Notes: a model not told the origin generated them from the letters alone. Numbered from the stretch's first letter, positions 35,640 to 48,910 are shown. The stretch is DNA of 64,000 nucleotides from Papio anubis (GCF_008728515.1 NC_044986.1:57834855-57898854), one strand, 5' to 3'. Program-made: numbers and translations.

Positions 35640-35990
35640 TCTACTCATTGTTTAAGACCTAATTTAAATCCCACTTCCTCAATGAATCAAACTTACCTTA
35701 ATTGTATCATAATCCCAAACAAAAGGTTTAGACAAACTCTGTAATCAATCCTATTATTGTGTGCCAACTGATCTCTTATTGCTGAGTTTGGGCTACTGTC
35801 GCACCAATAAGCATATCAATATTCACCGTGTTATATGGTTTCCTAATTGTTTCCTGTGAGTTGATATAGTCAGTACAACTCAACAGTAATTTTCCTGAAG
35901 ACAAGGATATCTGCTGCTTTTCTGCTACAGCATATAGTACAATGTTGGATACAGTAACCCCTCAATTAATACTACATAAACAATTCAGTG
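35640..35990 (+). mobile_element. L2 3' end fragment
   Basis: 'atttaaatcccacttcctca', then 'caatgaatcaaacttacctt', 'aagacaaggatatctgctgc' and 'acagcatatagtacaatgtt' follow the 3' part of L2 in sense orientation. Confidence 0.7.
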
Positions 35991-36104
35991 CCTAGGACAG
36001 CAGTTCTACAATGAAAGGTCTATCTGGAGACACTTTCAAACAGGCTTTCTTATAGTCATATATTTGTAATTCCTAGAAATGAATCCTGAGTAGGAAAACA
36101 TTTT

Positions 36105-37015
36105 TTTTTACTTTATTTTGTTTTATTTTATTTTTTATTATACTTTAAGTTCTGGGATATATGGGCAGAACGTGCAGGTTTGTTAAATAGCTATACACAT
36201 GCCAGGTGGTTTGCTGCACCCGTCAACCCGTCATCTACATTAGGTATTTCTCCTGATACTATCCCTCCCTGTACTCCCCACTCCCCGACAGGCCCTGGTA
36301 TGTGATGTTCCCCTCCCTGTGTCCATGTGTTCTCATTGTTCAACTCCCACTTATGAGTGAGAACATGCAGTGTTTGGTTTTCTGTTTCTGTGTTAGTTTG
36401 CTGAGAATGATGGTTTCCAGCTTCATCCATGTCCCTGCAAAGGACATGAACTTATCCTTTTTTTATGGCTATATAGTATTCTATGGTGTATATGTGCCAC
36501 AGTTTCTTTATCCAATCTGTCATTGATGGGCATTTCGGTTGGTTTCAAATATTTACTACTGTGAATACTCCTGCAATAAACATGTGTGTGCATGTGTCTT
36601 TATAGTAGCATGATTTATAATCCTTTGGGTATATACCCAGTAATGGGATGGCTGGGTCAAATAGTATTTCTGGTTCTAGATCCTTGAGGAATTGCTACAC
36701 TGTCTTCCACAATGGTTGAACTAATTTACACTCCCACCAACAGTGTAAAAGCATTCCTGTTTCTCCATATCCTCTCCAGCATCTGTTGTTTCCTGACTTT
36801 TTAATGATTGCCATTCTAACTGCCAAGAGATGGTATCTCATTGTGGTTTTGATTTGCATTTCTCTAATGATCAGTAATGATGAGCTTCTTTTCATATGTT
36901 TCTTGGCTACATAAATGTCTTCTTTTGAGAAGTGTCTGTTCATGTCCTTCACCCACTTTTTGACAGGGTTGTTTGTTTTTTTCTTGTAAATTTGTTTAAG
37001 TTCCTTATAGATTCC
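36105..37015 (-). mobile_element. L1PA-type element, 5' truncated, antisense
   Basis: The left end shows the antisense L1 tail ('tattatactttaagttctgg'), and the element runs into the ORF2 C terminus. The minus strand still reads MKDMNRHFSKEDIYVAKKHM and further ORF2 text up to about 36952. A 13-base target duplication (aggaaaacatttt at 36092-36104, aggaaatcatttt at 37016-37028, one mismatch) bounds it. The length is about 0.9 kb against 6 kb for a full element. It is not functional. Confidence 0.93.
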
Positions 37016-38669
37016 AGGAAATCATTTTAAGGAGACTAAAGATGCCATTAAAAAATAGTGCTTTTGTAGGTCCTCAATTACTTTAGGGGGCTTTGCTGCC
37101 TCCTAGAAGTACCAGGGACAAGAGTGGCAATAATCAGAAATAAACAGTGAGTAAGGGGATATTCACATTACCTTTGTAATTTTCCTGATATTAAGAAACA
37201 CATGGAACATGCCAGCTATTCTGACTTCCTGGGTATTGTTATTCTGGAATTTATAAATTACTTGCTTCATAAACACCTCAGTCACCATCCCTCACTCTTC
37301 ATTTGGGTACTTGTTCTAATGCCAGCCTTTTAAAAGTGAACTGCCAGAAAACAAGGAACCCTTTTTGCTTCTGACTTTCCTAAAAATTACTTCTTTGCAG
37401 TCTCCTCATACTGTAGCTTAAATTAGGTGTCACTTGACAAAGTTTCACTGAAAAACGTTTCCATTTCAGAATTACATCATATCGTGTGACAGCCCTTGCA
37501 ATAATTATCAGTTTGGAATATAATCCTATCTCATCTATTCAAGCAAAACTTTGGGGAAATGATAGTGGCTTCAATAACAGCATAAGTAGACATTTAGAGT
37601 GATCAAGAAAAAATTTCAGAAAGAACTCCCTTTTCCTTTGTTAATTACACAATCATGCCTTTCTTCTATATTGTAAGGATATATTTAGGTGACATTTACA
37701 CTATGGAAAGATAAAATGGAGAAAGTAGACAGGGATTGGCTGCTTTATTTTCCATTGTCATTTGTATTTTCCCCAGGCTGACCAGGGCAATTAAAAAAAA
37801 AAGTCTTTAAGAGAATGATGTTGGGTCTTTAAGAATTAGGCCCCTCATGGCATTTTAAAGGATTAGTGAAAGTATTTTATGACATTTTAGAAGTGTTTGC
37901 TAACCTTTGGTACAAATATCTGTTTTTTAATTAACAACCTTTCATGGAGGAGGTAGGGGCCTGCCCCAGTAATATGATTATTCATGCTGATATCAGGGCT
38001 CTGGGACCAAATAATGGCCGCAAGACAAACACACGAATGTTTGAAATTTAACTCTTAGGCAAGCATTCAAGTTAGATAACACTGATGAAATTTAGTTTCT
38101 TTAATCATGGATAGATGAGAAAAAAACATAAATCCCCTCTAATCATAGAAGTGTCCGTTTCATAAGTGAGAACAGAGTGATGAAATAGAATATCACCATT
38201 TGTCAACCTTTAATAAAATAATAGATCTAGGCAATGATGATGAGTAGCTCCTGACATCACAAAAAGAAAGAAAACCAGACATCACTTGCTTGTTAATAAA
38301 ATTATACAAAACCCCATATAAATTGCTCTTGCAGTTTGAACTGGATAGTCTTTTAGTCGGTCTTCTAACACTAACTTCCCATTTACTGGAAATATGGAAG
38401 ATAAAGGAATATGTTAAGGATATCACAAAAAGGCAATTAGCAAACCAGGGTATAGAAGATTCTATAGGACAGAAGACATGGAATATTCAACAAATAAATT
38501 GCAAAGAAATAACAAAAACATAAAAGGTGAACCTGTGGATTAAAAAATGACTGAATCAAATTCAATGTAGGTATCTTATTTGGATCCTACTTCAAACAGA
38601 CAGATAGACAAGCCAAACAACAAAACAAAACAGTTATGAGACCATCGAAGCATTTGAATATTGGCCACA

Positions 38670-38960
38670 TAGTTGATGATGACTGTTACTAATTCCTGGA
38701 ACTTGTTAGTATATTCCTTTACATGGTAAAAGGGACTTTGCAGATTTGATTAAGTTTATGAATTTGAGATGGAGCGATTATTCTAGATTACTGAAGTGGG
38801 ATCAATGTAATCTCCATGTAAGAGAAAGAGAAAGACAGGAGGGTCAGAGTCAGAAAAAGGGAGATTTGAAGATGTCACACTGTTGGCCTGGAAGTTGGAG
38901 GAAGAGGCCACAACTTTATCAACTGTCTTGTCATCTCCTTCTCATAGTTCTTTTTAATCC
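38670..38960 (+). mobile_element. MaLR (MLT1-type) LTR fragment
   Basis: 'aaaagggactttgcagattt' with 'gattaagtttatgaatttg', 'agatggagcgattattctag', 'caatgtaatctccatgtaag' and 'gaggaagaggccacaacttt' fit the central part of MLT1 LTRs. These are ancient, non-coding LTR remnants. Confidence 0.6.
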
Positions 38961-40382
38961 TTAATTATTATTGTTCATTTTTCTTAAATATGAAATTTAG
39001 AAATAAACCTGTGCATATGTGGATTTTTAGTATGTGGCATATACAAATATTTAGTAAATTGGCATGTAAAGTTACTTGGGATGATTGGCTATATGTTTGT
39101 TAAAAACAAATTAGATTTTTACCTTATACCAAACTTAAAACTAAATCCAATTTATTAAGAGTTTCATTTCCCGTAATGGAAGACATATTCCTTAATGGCA
39201 AACTATAATTTGGTCAACACTTCCACTGAGAACAACTGGAAAAACTGGACAAGATTGTTTTAAGACTTAAATATTTGAAAGCTCAGCTAGCAAAGCTCAA
39301 AAAAGATTATGAGCCTGACAGTCACAAATGCTTTCTACCTATAGGCATCTACAAGTTTGGAAAAGGTGGCTAAGAAACTTAAAAGCTGAGAAGTGAAGCT
39401 TTGGTAGACACATGGAGCTAGGAGAACAAAAATTGGAGGGGGAAGAGAATATAGCAAATTTTACAAGTAGCATGTTGGGTCTGCACAAGACCACATTGTA
39501 GGACATCAGCCCTAACTACCATGGACTGAACTTCAATTCCAAATTTTCTCCATTTCTGGTGGATTCAGGTTAGCTGTGTATAGTGTTGTTAACTTCCTCT
39601 GTAAAATAAAATCATGCTACACTCCAGATTGTATCAACAGTGTTTCATAACCAATGTCTGTTACATAATAAAAATCACACAGAAAAAAATAGACCACAAG
39701 TGTTCCAGATGATGGAGTAATTGGTCATGTACTTGAAAATAATTATCCTTAAGAAATATTCTAAAAAATATTCTTGAAAATAAAATATATAAATTTTAGC
39801 AGATAAAAATGATTACAATATTAAATGGAAGTTCTGAAATAGAAAAATACAATAAAAATTCAAAACCAAGTGGATGTGTTTAACAAGTTAGTCCGTAGCT
39901 AAAGAGAAAAATTGGTAAACTGGAAGATAAATCAAAAGAAAAAATCTAAAATAAAGCATGGGGATGCAAAAGCATGGTAAACACAGAAAATGGATGAGAG
40001 AGTATGGATATAGTAAAAGGTATAACGAGAGAACAAAAGTCAATTCTAGAATGAGAATATAGAAGTCACATGTGAAGAGTTAATTTTCCAGAACTAGTCA
40101 ACACCATTAGGACACAGATTTAGGATTTACTTGAACCTCAAATACATGTCAATCCCCACCTAAGCATATTATAGTAAAATGTCTAAAAACGAAAGATGAA
40201 GACAGTCTTAAAACCGGCCATAGAAAACAAAAGATATATGTCCTTCAGAGGAGCAACAATAAGACTGACAGCCAACTTCTCAACAGTAACAATGAGAGCC
40301 AGAGGACCACAAAGTAATTCCAAATCGTCTTAAGAAAATAACTGTCAATCTAGAACTTCATTCCAAGAAAAAACACTTTCTG

Positions 40383-40442
40383 TGATAAAATAAGAAAAAG
40401 GCAAACAAGGCAGCGCAAACATGGGCAAAGAATATGAACAGA
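40383..40442 (+). repeat. 60 bp internal duplication, copy 1
   Basis: Starts 'tgataaaataagaaaaaggc' and differs from the copy at 41458-41517 at only 4 of 60 positions. It sits within ORF1-like L1 text although its sequence reads like ORF2 ('gggcaaagaatatgaacaga'). Confidence 0.9.
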
Positions 40443-40620
40443 CAATATGAGGATTTTAATAAAGGGATTTTTAGATTAAAAAAATAAGAAAATTTATTAC
40501 AAACAGAAACACACTAAAGGAAGTACTAACGGGTGCTCTCTGGGCATAAAGAAAATGATTCCAAACAGCAAGTGAGAGAAATAGAAAGGAATGAAGAGCA
40601 AGTAAAACGGGACAGATTAG

Positions 40621-40636
40621 GATGGATGGATGGATG

Positions 40637-40683
<47 letters not shown>
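40621..40683 (+). repeat. (GATG)n(GATA)n microsatellite
   Basis: Three to four GATG units are followed by about 12 uninterrupted GATA units. Pure tetranucleotide arrays of this length are often variable between individuals. Confidence 0.97.
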
Positions 40684-41118
40684 CTAAATTAATATCAAAC
40701 GTGTTACACAAAATGTTTTGTGAGGTTTAAAATACACAATGACAATAGCATATAAGTTGAGAGCGAGGTAAGTGAGTCAGTTTTCTAAGCCCCTCCTGTT
40801 GTTTGAGGAAAGTAAAAGTACTTATTTATAAATATTTAATAAGTTGAGGATGCATATTATATCCTTGGGGTAAGCATTGAATAAATGACAATGCTAAGCT
40901 AAGAGAGGAGGAAGATGGAACAACAAAATCAGTTGAAGTACTAAATTTAAAATGCAAAACTATAGTAATAAATATAAGAAAAATATTAAGGAAAATAGTT
41001 TAATTGTGGAATTGGCTATATAAATTTTTTTAACATGTGATGAAAAATACTGTGAATAAAATTTTGTTAAGTCACTGGGAGAAAACATTTGCAAATTAAC
41101 ATACGAAGGTCAAAAAAA

Positions 41119-41428
41119 AATTTTTTTTTATCGTTTTACAGATGGGGTCTCATTCTTTTCCTCAGGCTGGAATGCAGTGGTATGATTACAGCTCACTGCA
41201 GCTTTGAACTCCTGGGCTCAAGTGATCCTTCCACCTCAGCCTCCCATGTAGCTGGGACTGCAGACACACACCCTCATACCCAGCTAATTTTTTTTTTTTT
41301 TTTTTTGGTTGAGATGGAGGTCTCACTTTGCTGCCCAGGCTGATCTTGAATTCCTGGCCTCAAGAGATCCTTCAGCTTCAGCCTCCTAAAGTGCTAGGAT
41401 TACAGGTGTGAGCCACCAATTCCAGCCC
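41119..41428 (-). mobile_element. AluJ-like element, antisense
   Basis: It runs from a T run and 'acagatggggtctcattctt' to 'gccaccaattccagccc'. The middle A-rich linker has expanded to a run of about 20 T at 41288-41307. J-type bases and high divergence make it old. It is inserted in the old L1. Confidence 0.93.
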
Positions 41429-41457
41429 AAAAATATTTTATACACAAATAGTTTCTT

Positions 41458-41517
41458 TGATAAAATAAGAAAAAGGCAAACAAGGCAACAGAAACATGGG
41501 CAAAGAATATCAACAGA
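41458..41517 (+). repeat. 60 bp internal duplication, copy 2
   Basis: Partner of 40383-40442, in the same orientation 1,075 bases downstream. It lies in ORF2-like L1 context, where such sequence is expected, so this is probably the source copy. Confidence 0.9.
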
Positions 41518-42764
41518 TAACATACTTTACCAATAAACAGATACAAAGATATCCAACCTTAATAGTTATCAAGGACCTGCAAAAAAATATGTGTTTCTTA
41601 AATATAAGATTGGCTAACAGTAAAAGGATGGAATAATATCTTGTAAATGAGGCTGCAAGAAAACATAGCTATATTTAGTTGGTGCAATGTTAAATTTGTA
41701 AAGCCACTGTAGAGAGAAGATTGGCAAAATCTATAAAGTTTTTGTGAATGTGAATATCTTTCTTCCCTAAATTCAAAGTATCTTCTCTATAGACATATGT
41801 ATTCATATTATATAAAGCTATTCATACCTGAATATTCATCAAAGCATGGTTTATTACAGCTAAAAATTGCAGAAGGTAAATCAGAAGGGAAATACTTTAT
41901 TTAAATGAAGTACTCAATAAATACTTCATGTGTACATTCATTTAAATAAAATGAAGTACAATCACACTATAAAAAACTATCAAGTCTTTAGAATGAATGT
42001 AGTAGATTCCTATGTATGGTTATGTTAATATCTCTACCATATATTCTTAATTTAAAAAGTGTAGAAGTAGAACAATATGAATAGTGTTCCCATTTATTTT
42101 TAAAAGCAAATAAAAATGAAAATATATAGACGTGTATATGCATGTAAGTGATTGTATAAAAACCAAAAGAATTTATATTAACAATTAATATGGCTTACCT
42201 TTGGGTAGTTGGGTAGAAATAGGAATGGAACAGGATGTGAAAAGGGACATTTTATTCTGTATATTTCAGATTTAATGTTAGGCTTTTACAATGTGAATGT
42301 CTTCACATATTTTTGTACAATAATAAAATTGTTCCCTAGTTCATTCCCGAGAAGTATAGTACTAAGGCACATTTTGTGAATTAAGTGCAGCATATAAACA
42401 AGCTTATATACTAACATATTGATAGAGTGACTTCATCTGGGTTTTTACAAGATGAAAGGCTGCATGGGAAAAAATACGTGAACTCTCAATCCATAAAATT
42501 AAGTGCTTTACAAGTGTGTTGCTACCATATTAAAATTTTCAATATAAACTAGGTTTAGCTAAAAAGTCATTTATAGAGTAAAAATCTGGTGTTGTGCTAT
42601 AACATCCCAAATTTTCCCCAAGAAAATAAAATTTATATCATGAATTATGCATATTTATCATATTGTAAAAATATTTATTCAGCTTAATTTCACCAAAGTG
42701 GCAACACATCAAATCTTAGATCATTTTTATTTTCAAAGGTTATATCCTATGTATGCATTTCAAC

Positions 42765-42790
42765 ACACACACACATATATACGCATTTGT
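42765..42790 (+). repeat. Short (CA)n/(TA)n microsatellite
   Basis: A short run of CA units continues into TATATA. Confidence 0.8.
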
Positions 42791-44879
42791 GTTTGGATAT
42801 AAAAACATAAGAATAAATCTGCTTTAATAATTTCTCTAACTTACAAAATGTGATAGATAGGTATAGCTTTATTTGTAACCATTTAAGCCAACTCACTCAC
42901 TCAGTTTCAAGATTTTATTTTGCAGCATGGACATTTTTCACATAAGCCCCTTTGCACAGCTCCAGGGGCACCATTCACATTGCAGTCCACGTGTTTAATG
43001 GAGTTGTGCATTGTACAGACCATGCAGTCATTGGTGGAGGCCCTGTTTTCGAAAGCGGTTCTGTAGCAGAATCTGACTATAATAAATATGATATATTTAG
43101 AAGGATATTTAAAGAAAATCATAAACATGCCTAAGTGGTTACCTTGACTAGAGTCACATTTTGGCAGCCTTTCATAACCCGAAATAATACCACTTAAGGT
43201 CAATAAATGTACCTCTCTAAAGTCAGTGAATGTCAACTGTATATAATTTCATGTTCTGAGCACTTATTCCTATAGCAAAAACAAAATAAAACACTTTTCC
43301 CTTCCTTATTTCAAAACCCACACAGATTGTGGGTGTTAATGACACTATGCTTAAACATCGTTAGCTTTGTGGCAGAAAATAACCATATAAAAACATAAAT
43401 TTTATTTTCTTTCTTTAAACTATAAGGTTATAGTGTCCTGAATAAACAAACTATGAGACTTATGTAAACATTCACCCTTTTAAGAAAAAAAAGGACCAAA
43501 ACAGCATTGCACATTAGATCATATTTTGGAAAGGAGGAAGGCAACTGAAGCATAGCCATAAAGATACCTTTTTTCTCTTCAGTTTACCCTTGAGATGTAC
43601 CTATCAAAATAATCTAAACTTATCCAGATGATGTTTTTAATCTTGAAAAAGGCTTTTTTCTTGTTGGATGATCCTATTAGCAAACTACTGGAAGGGAAAA
43701 TCATACAGGGCATAATTTGTAGTTTGACCTACTCACATTGGGTGTTGCTAAAGAAAATCAATCAGAAATTGTTGTGTTAAAATAACTCTACCTGCTCTAC
43801 CTGGCATGTGTGACTAACTGACTTTAGAATCTATCATTTAAAGAAAATGGTTGATTCTTGGATATACAATTTATCAAACTTCACTCCAGTCCTTTTTCTC
43901 CAAAGCACAGAAAAATAATCATCCCTCTCTAAATATAAATCTTTTAAGAGAAATTCAAGGAATCTGTCTCCAGCAAAATAATTGATAAATGGCAGGAGCA
44001 TAATTTAAAGATGATTTCCATCACAGATCACATGGCATCTCAACTCTTGAGTCTGTCACCCAAGTCTTCCCATCTGTTGCCCCAGGAGCATCAATCTTAG
44101 CTCCTCTGTGACCGGTTCTCTGATTGAGCTAGGTTGGCCTTTTCGTAATTACAGCTTTCTCATTTCCCTCTGCCTTGCAGTATGAGGCTGTTCTTACTGC
44201 TGCCTGAAAAGTTCTCCAACACTTTTCTACCAACCCATGCCTACTATCCCCTCATAGCTTCGTCTGAGAGACACTTTTCTTACAGAAAAAAAAAAGTGAG
44301 CAAAGAAGGAAGGAATACAAAGTACTTTCTCTTACATTACCTTTTGCTTGTTATTTCCCCAACATTAAACGTCTTGTTCAAAAACACTGTCATCATACAC
44401 GCTCCTAGAAATTGACTTCTAATTATAAAGTGATACCTCAAGCAACCAATTACTATCTATAATTCCATGAGATCCGGGTAACTGACATTATTGTTTCTCC
44501 TGTTTTTCTGCGTATAGGAATTACATACATTCACCTAGTGTTCAATAACTGTTTACTAAATCAATTAATGTAAAGGAGGAACGTTTTATTTTATTGATTA
44601 GTTACACAAAGTTATGTTTGGAAAATATTATTTTGGTGTGTAGACTGAAAAAGCTAGATCAATCTCTTAAATTATTAATCATTAAGTCCATGACCAGGAA
44701 ATTAAAAGCTGGTAATAGAATAACACATGTTTATATTAGTCATGTTTTTTATTATAAACTGCCTTATATGGACCACCTTGGGAAATGGCTAACTATAGCC
44801 CACTGTAAGTCAAGACTGTAAGATACCAGAGGCCACTAATATTATTGACTATATCAAAATTTAAATTTTCTATTCTAGG

Positions 44880-45500
44880 GGAAGGAAAGGAAACATCATA
44901 AACGAATTTAAAAATCAAACTCTAAAAATAAAATTTCCAGTATAAATGACAAAAAAGACATAATAGTCTTAATATTCTATATAATCAATAAGAAAAAGGT
45001 CACCACACTAATGGGAAAATTAACAAAGCATATTTACAAGAGAAAATATATAAATAGCCAATAAACTTATGCAAAGATTTTCACCCTTTATAGTAAGTAC
45101 CCAAAGAAACGTAGATTCAACAAAAATCAAATTCTCGAAAATTAAAATGAAACCATTGGCTTGTGAGAATGTGATGAATGGCATTCTCATACATCACTGG
45201 GAAGAATGTAAATTGGTAAACTTTTCAGAGAGTGGTTTGGCAAGATATATCAAATTTTTTATTTGTATTTACCTTTTGAGCCAAGGATTGTCCTTCACTG
45301 GGTTTATCCCAAGTAGATAATCAGACAATGGGCAGAAATATGGGTGCATATATTTGATTATAATGGAAAAAAACTGTGGAGTAGCCAAATGTCTGTTATT
45401 AGAAGGAAGTTTAAAATTCTTATGGTGCCTCTATATAATTCTGTCATCATTAAGAGTATTCATATAGTGTTGTACTTACAATGGAAAGTTATTCACACTG
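44880..45500 (+). mobile_element. Old L1 (L1M-type) ORF2 end fragment
   Basis: 'cattctcatacatcactggg' with 'aagaatgtaaattggtaaac', 'tggtttggcaagatatatca' and 'ttgagccaaggattgtcctt' with 'cactgggtttatcccaag' follow the L1M ORF2 C-terminal region in sense orientation. Confidence 0.75.
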
Positions 45501-45550
45501 TGTTAATTATTTGATAACAAGCTACTAAATTGTGTCCATTGTGACTGCAG

Positions 45551-45656
45551 TTTATAGTTTTACATCCACATCTGTGTATGTATATGTACACATACACAGA
45601 AAGAACATATACATATGTATATGTATACATTTATAGTTTTACATCCACATCTGTGT
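45551..45656 (+). repeat. Local 27 bp duplication around TATG/TACA repeats
   Basis: The 27 bases starting 'tttatagttttacatccaca' at 45551-45577 recur exactly at 45630-45656. Between them lie 52 bases of alternating TATG/CATA-type sequence. Slippage or unequal exchange in the simple repeat is a likely cause. Confidence 0.95.
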
Positions 45657-47851
45657 CTGTAGAGAACAAGTCCCGAAGGACATACATCAAATTGTTAGCA
45701 GTAGTCCTGGGTTGTCAAGAAAATGATGAAGAGCATTTGATGTCGATGGTATACCAGATAATCTTCGCTTTCTCTTTCCTTTGTACTTGTCTTTATGAAA
45801 TTATTTTTCTGAAATTATTTTTTGCAATCAGCATGTATTATAGCATATATACATGTTCTCGTTTTTAAAAAGTAACAGCTTAAACTACCAAAGTTTTACT
45901 CCATTCCCTTTTATTTTCCTTACTCAGCATTATTTCTTCTTTTCTTGCTTATTTAACTTTTTAAAAATGCATAACATTATAAAAATGTCTGTTTTATTTT
46001 GAACAGATGCATTTCATGTTTATGTGATTAGGCAGTGCTCTTTTTCCCTAAAGCAAAAGGTTCTATTGCAAATGAAGATTTAATTATTACTCGAGGATGA
46101 GTATGTTATTATTCATGAGTTATATAAGTCATAAAAAATGTCCAGGGTGGTAACAATACGACCTAGAAAACAAGGGCTTTAGCTAAGGGGATTTACTCTG
46201 CTATTTATGATACTATCTGGCCAATAGATGGCAGGACTTGGGGGGATGAATGCAGTCTAAGAAAAATTGTGTTTCCATTCTGTGATTACAAACCCACAGA
46301 ATCCATTAATAATCCATACTTCTGGCTTAAAGTGTTCTTTTCAGTCTTTTTTAGGATGCCCAGAAGTAAACTCTATCAGGTTCAGCAACCCACATTTTGA
46401 AGTGAACATTTTCAAATCAAATGTTTTCAAAGGAAAATAACCTGGATTTTCCAGGACCAGAGGCCTCTGAAAAAGAAAAGATTCAGAGTGGATATAATAA
46501 CTGTCTTCAAATCTAAAGGACTAGCAAGATAAAGAAGAGATTTGTCTTGTCTGCATAACTCCCAGATGGCAAACCAAAGATCGCTGGATCTTCTAGGGAG
46601 GATTTTTACTAAATAAATGCAATCCCTTTCTAAATATAGAAGTATCTAGAAATGGAAGGGATGAAATGTGGGAGGGCAGAGGTTTAGGCCTTCCTCAGTT
46701 TTATACTACCAACTCTCAGCACAGGTCCTGGCAGACAGATGGCACTTTAAGTTTGTTGGAATGAATTGAGAGGTAATAGGTTACATCTTCATTGAATATA
46801 TTTCAAGTTTAGCAATATGGCTTTTGTTGAATGATATTTTCTGAAGTTGTTTAAAGCACTAGAAGGAAAATTGAACTAGATGATCTATGAGTATGTGACC
46901 ATCACACCCAGATTTTTCTAGGATTTTTTAGGACTTTCAATTTAAACTATTTTGTCCTATTCTTCCCACGAGTATACTTCCAAATGTTATTCTCATTAGT
47001 AAAGTACAAAATTTATGATCAGCCAGTCTTACTCTGGGTAGCAATTACTAATAGAATGACAAAGTGAATTCCTTTCTATGGGCTGGAAATCATGTAGGAT
47101 TGCTTACAGTTGGAGTGGATAAATGCAGTTGTTTATAACTAAAAGGTCACTTACCATAAATATGTAGCTGGCTCTATCTTGGTGAATGCAGACTTACATG
47201 TCAATGTAAGTCAACCAAGACTCTAGGGTGATATATTTTTATTGATTTTTTTTTTTTAAAAAGAAGATTTTGATCACAGTTCTATAATATTGGGCCACAT
47301 ACTAATGTTTTCATAGTGTTTAAGTTGGCTTATGAGGCCACTCTTTAGGCTTGGTGAGTGTTTGACAGATGGCTGAGAATATACAAGCAGATATGCATTG
47401 TGCAGGAAAGCATGCAAGTGAAGAGTCAATTAAGAAAGAATAAACATGCTTAGAAAGAGGCCACCTGATTGGTATTCTGATGGCAGAATTGAGAAACTTT
47501 CTATGCAAATTATGCAGCTGCATCGGCACCATTGACATTATAGGAGTGAAGAGGGAAAAAAAAAAACAACAAAGTTCTCTGTGGCAAAATAGCTCTGTGC
47601 TCGATCAAGGAAATAATATAAGGGGAGATGTGGTAGAGGGAAGTTGCTTTTTCTTCTGTTCGCCTGAACCACTAATGACCACAGCACAAGTGGCAAGTTT
47701 GACTGATGAATATGGAGTGTCATAGCTCCCAGAGCACTGATTTTGGACTAAGAAGAATTTAGATGAGAGATGCAACCTACTTTCCCTTATTTCAAGATTT
47801 GCATGCCTGGTACATACAGTATCATATAAATGTACCAAAGCTTGTGAGGAG

Positions 47852-47852
47852 G

Positions 47853-47885
<33 letters not shown>

Positions 47886-47886
47886 G
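47852..47886 (+). repeat. (CG)n(CA)n microsatellite
   Basis: A short GCGCGCGC run passes into about 12 CA units. Alternating purine-pyrimidine of this kind can adopt Z-DNA. Confidence 0.93.
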
Positions 47887-48339
47887 TACACATGTCATAC
47901 TCTAAACAGCGGGAGGACCAAAGAGATAGATCATCCATTATTCTAGGAATTTTTTTCTGCTCCTATTCAATACACAGTAACTTAAAGAATAAGGGACTTT
48001 CATATAAAAAAGATGAAGTATTTTAGATTGGAAAAAAAGACATAATATAAGCTCACAAATGAACCCAGTTATTTTGCTTCATTTAAAGAGTGGAAATCTG
48101 ACTTGAATGATATTTTCCTCAGTAATAAGCAAAATACATTAAATAAATACAACATACTAATATTCATGACCTGGAGCAACTCATGTGTCTTCTATGAAGA
48201 CTTTTCTGACTTCTGTAGACCATGCTGAATCCTCCCTCCTGTAGACCACCATTGATTTGAACTAAGGCACTGTGCTTTTTGGTATCAATTTATATGTAAT
48301 CTGACTTTAGCCAGGCGGCCTTCAAGCCTGCCTCTGCTC

Positions 48340-48420
48340 TCTCTCGCGCTCTCTCACGCTCTCTCTCTCACTCACACACACTCTCTCTCTCTCTCTCTCT
48401 CTCACATATGCACTCACATA
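48340..48420 (+). repeat. TCTC/CACA low-complexity tract
   Basis: Polypyrimidine TCTCTC and CACACA stretches span about 80 bases. The preceding 48180-48300 has weak L2-like phrasing. Confidence 0.85.
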
Positions 48421-48600
48421 AACTCCTCTTGCTGCCCCCTACACACAACTGATTCCTAGGAGCTTGAGGGAAATGGTGACTCCTTACTATATATCTTTAG
48501 CTTTCTTTAAAAGCTCAGCCCAAAGATGATACATAGGGCATCACACAGAGACCTGGATACTCTCCTAAGTTTTCTGTTAGTTTTAAAAATATGTGCAAAG

Positions 48601-48910
48601 GCCAGGCGCAGTGGCTTACACCTGTAATCCCAACACTTTGGGAGGCCGAGGTGGGCAGATGGAACACTTGAGGCCAGTAGTTCGAGACCAGCCTGGCCAA
48701 CGTGGTGAAACCCCCCCCCATCTCTACTAAAAACACAAAAAGAATTAGCTGGGCATGGTGGCAGGCACCTGTAATTCCAGCTACTCAGGAGGCTGAGTCA
48801 GGAGAATCGCTTGAACCTAGGAGGTGGAGGTTGCAGTGAGCCGAGATCGTGCCACTGCATTCTAGCCTGCGTGACAGGGTGAAACCCTGTCTAAAAAAAA
48901 AAAAAAAAAA
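48601..48910 (+). mobile_element. AluS-like element
   Basis: Full-length Alu beginning 'ggccaggcgcagtggcttac', with an expanded C run at about 48711-48719 and an A tail of 18. A short insertion lies in the left monomer ('gatggaacacttgag'). Confidence 0.95.

Larger units (their letters stand above)
39170..42330 (+). mobile_element. Old L1 (L1M-type), internally deleted
   Basis: Successive parts in sense order are: 5' text ('ttccactgagaacaactgga'); ORF1-like text ('ggtaaactggaagataaatc' near 39912; 'caataagactgacagccaac' near 40258; 'gtcaatctagaacttcattc' near 40346); ORF2-end-like text around 41460-41700; and 3' UTR-like text ('cttacctttgggtagttggg' near 42195). Most of ORF2 is missing. A GATA array and an AluJ are embedded in it. 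No frame is intact. Confidence 0.7.

Noticed and set aside
40621..40683. CRISPR-like or other regularly spaced array
   Set aside because: It is a contiguous tetranucleotide microsatellite with no spacers, in a primate genome.
43021..43080. Idea that the cysteine-rich antisense frame is a metallothionein-type pseudogene
   Set aside because: Cys spacing and surrounding residues do not follow the metallothionein pattern, so no family was assigned.
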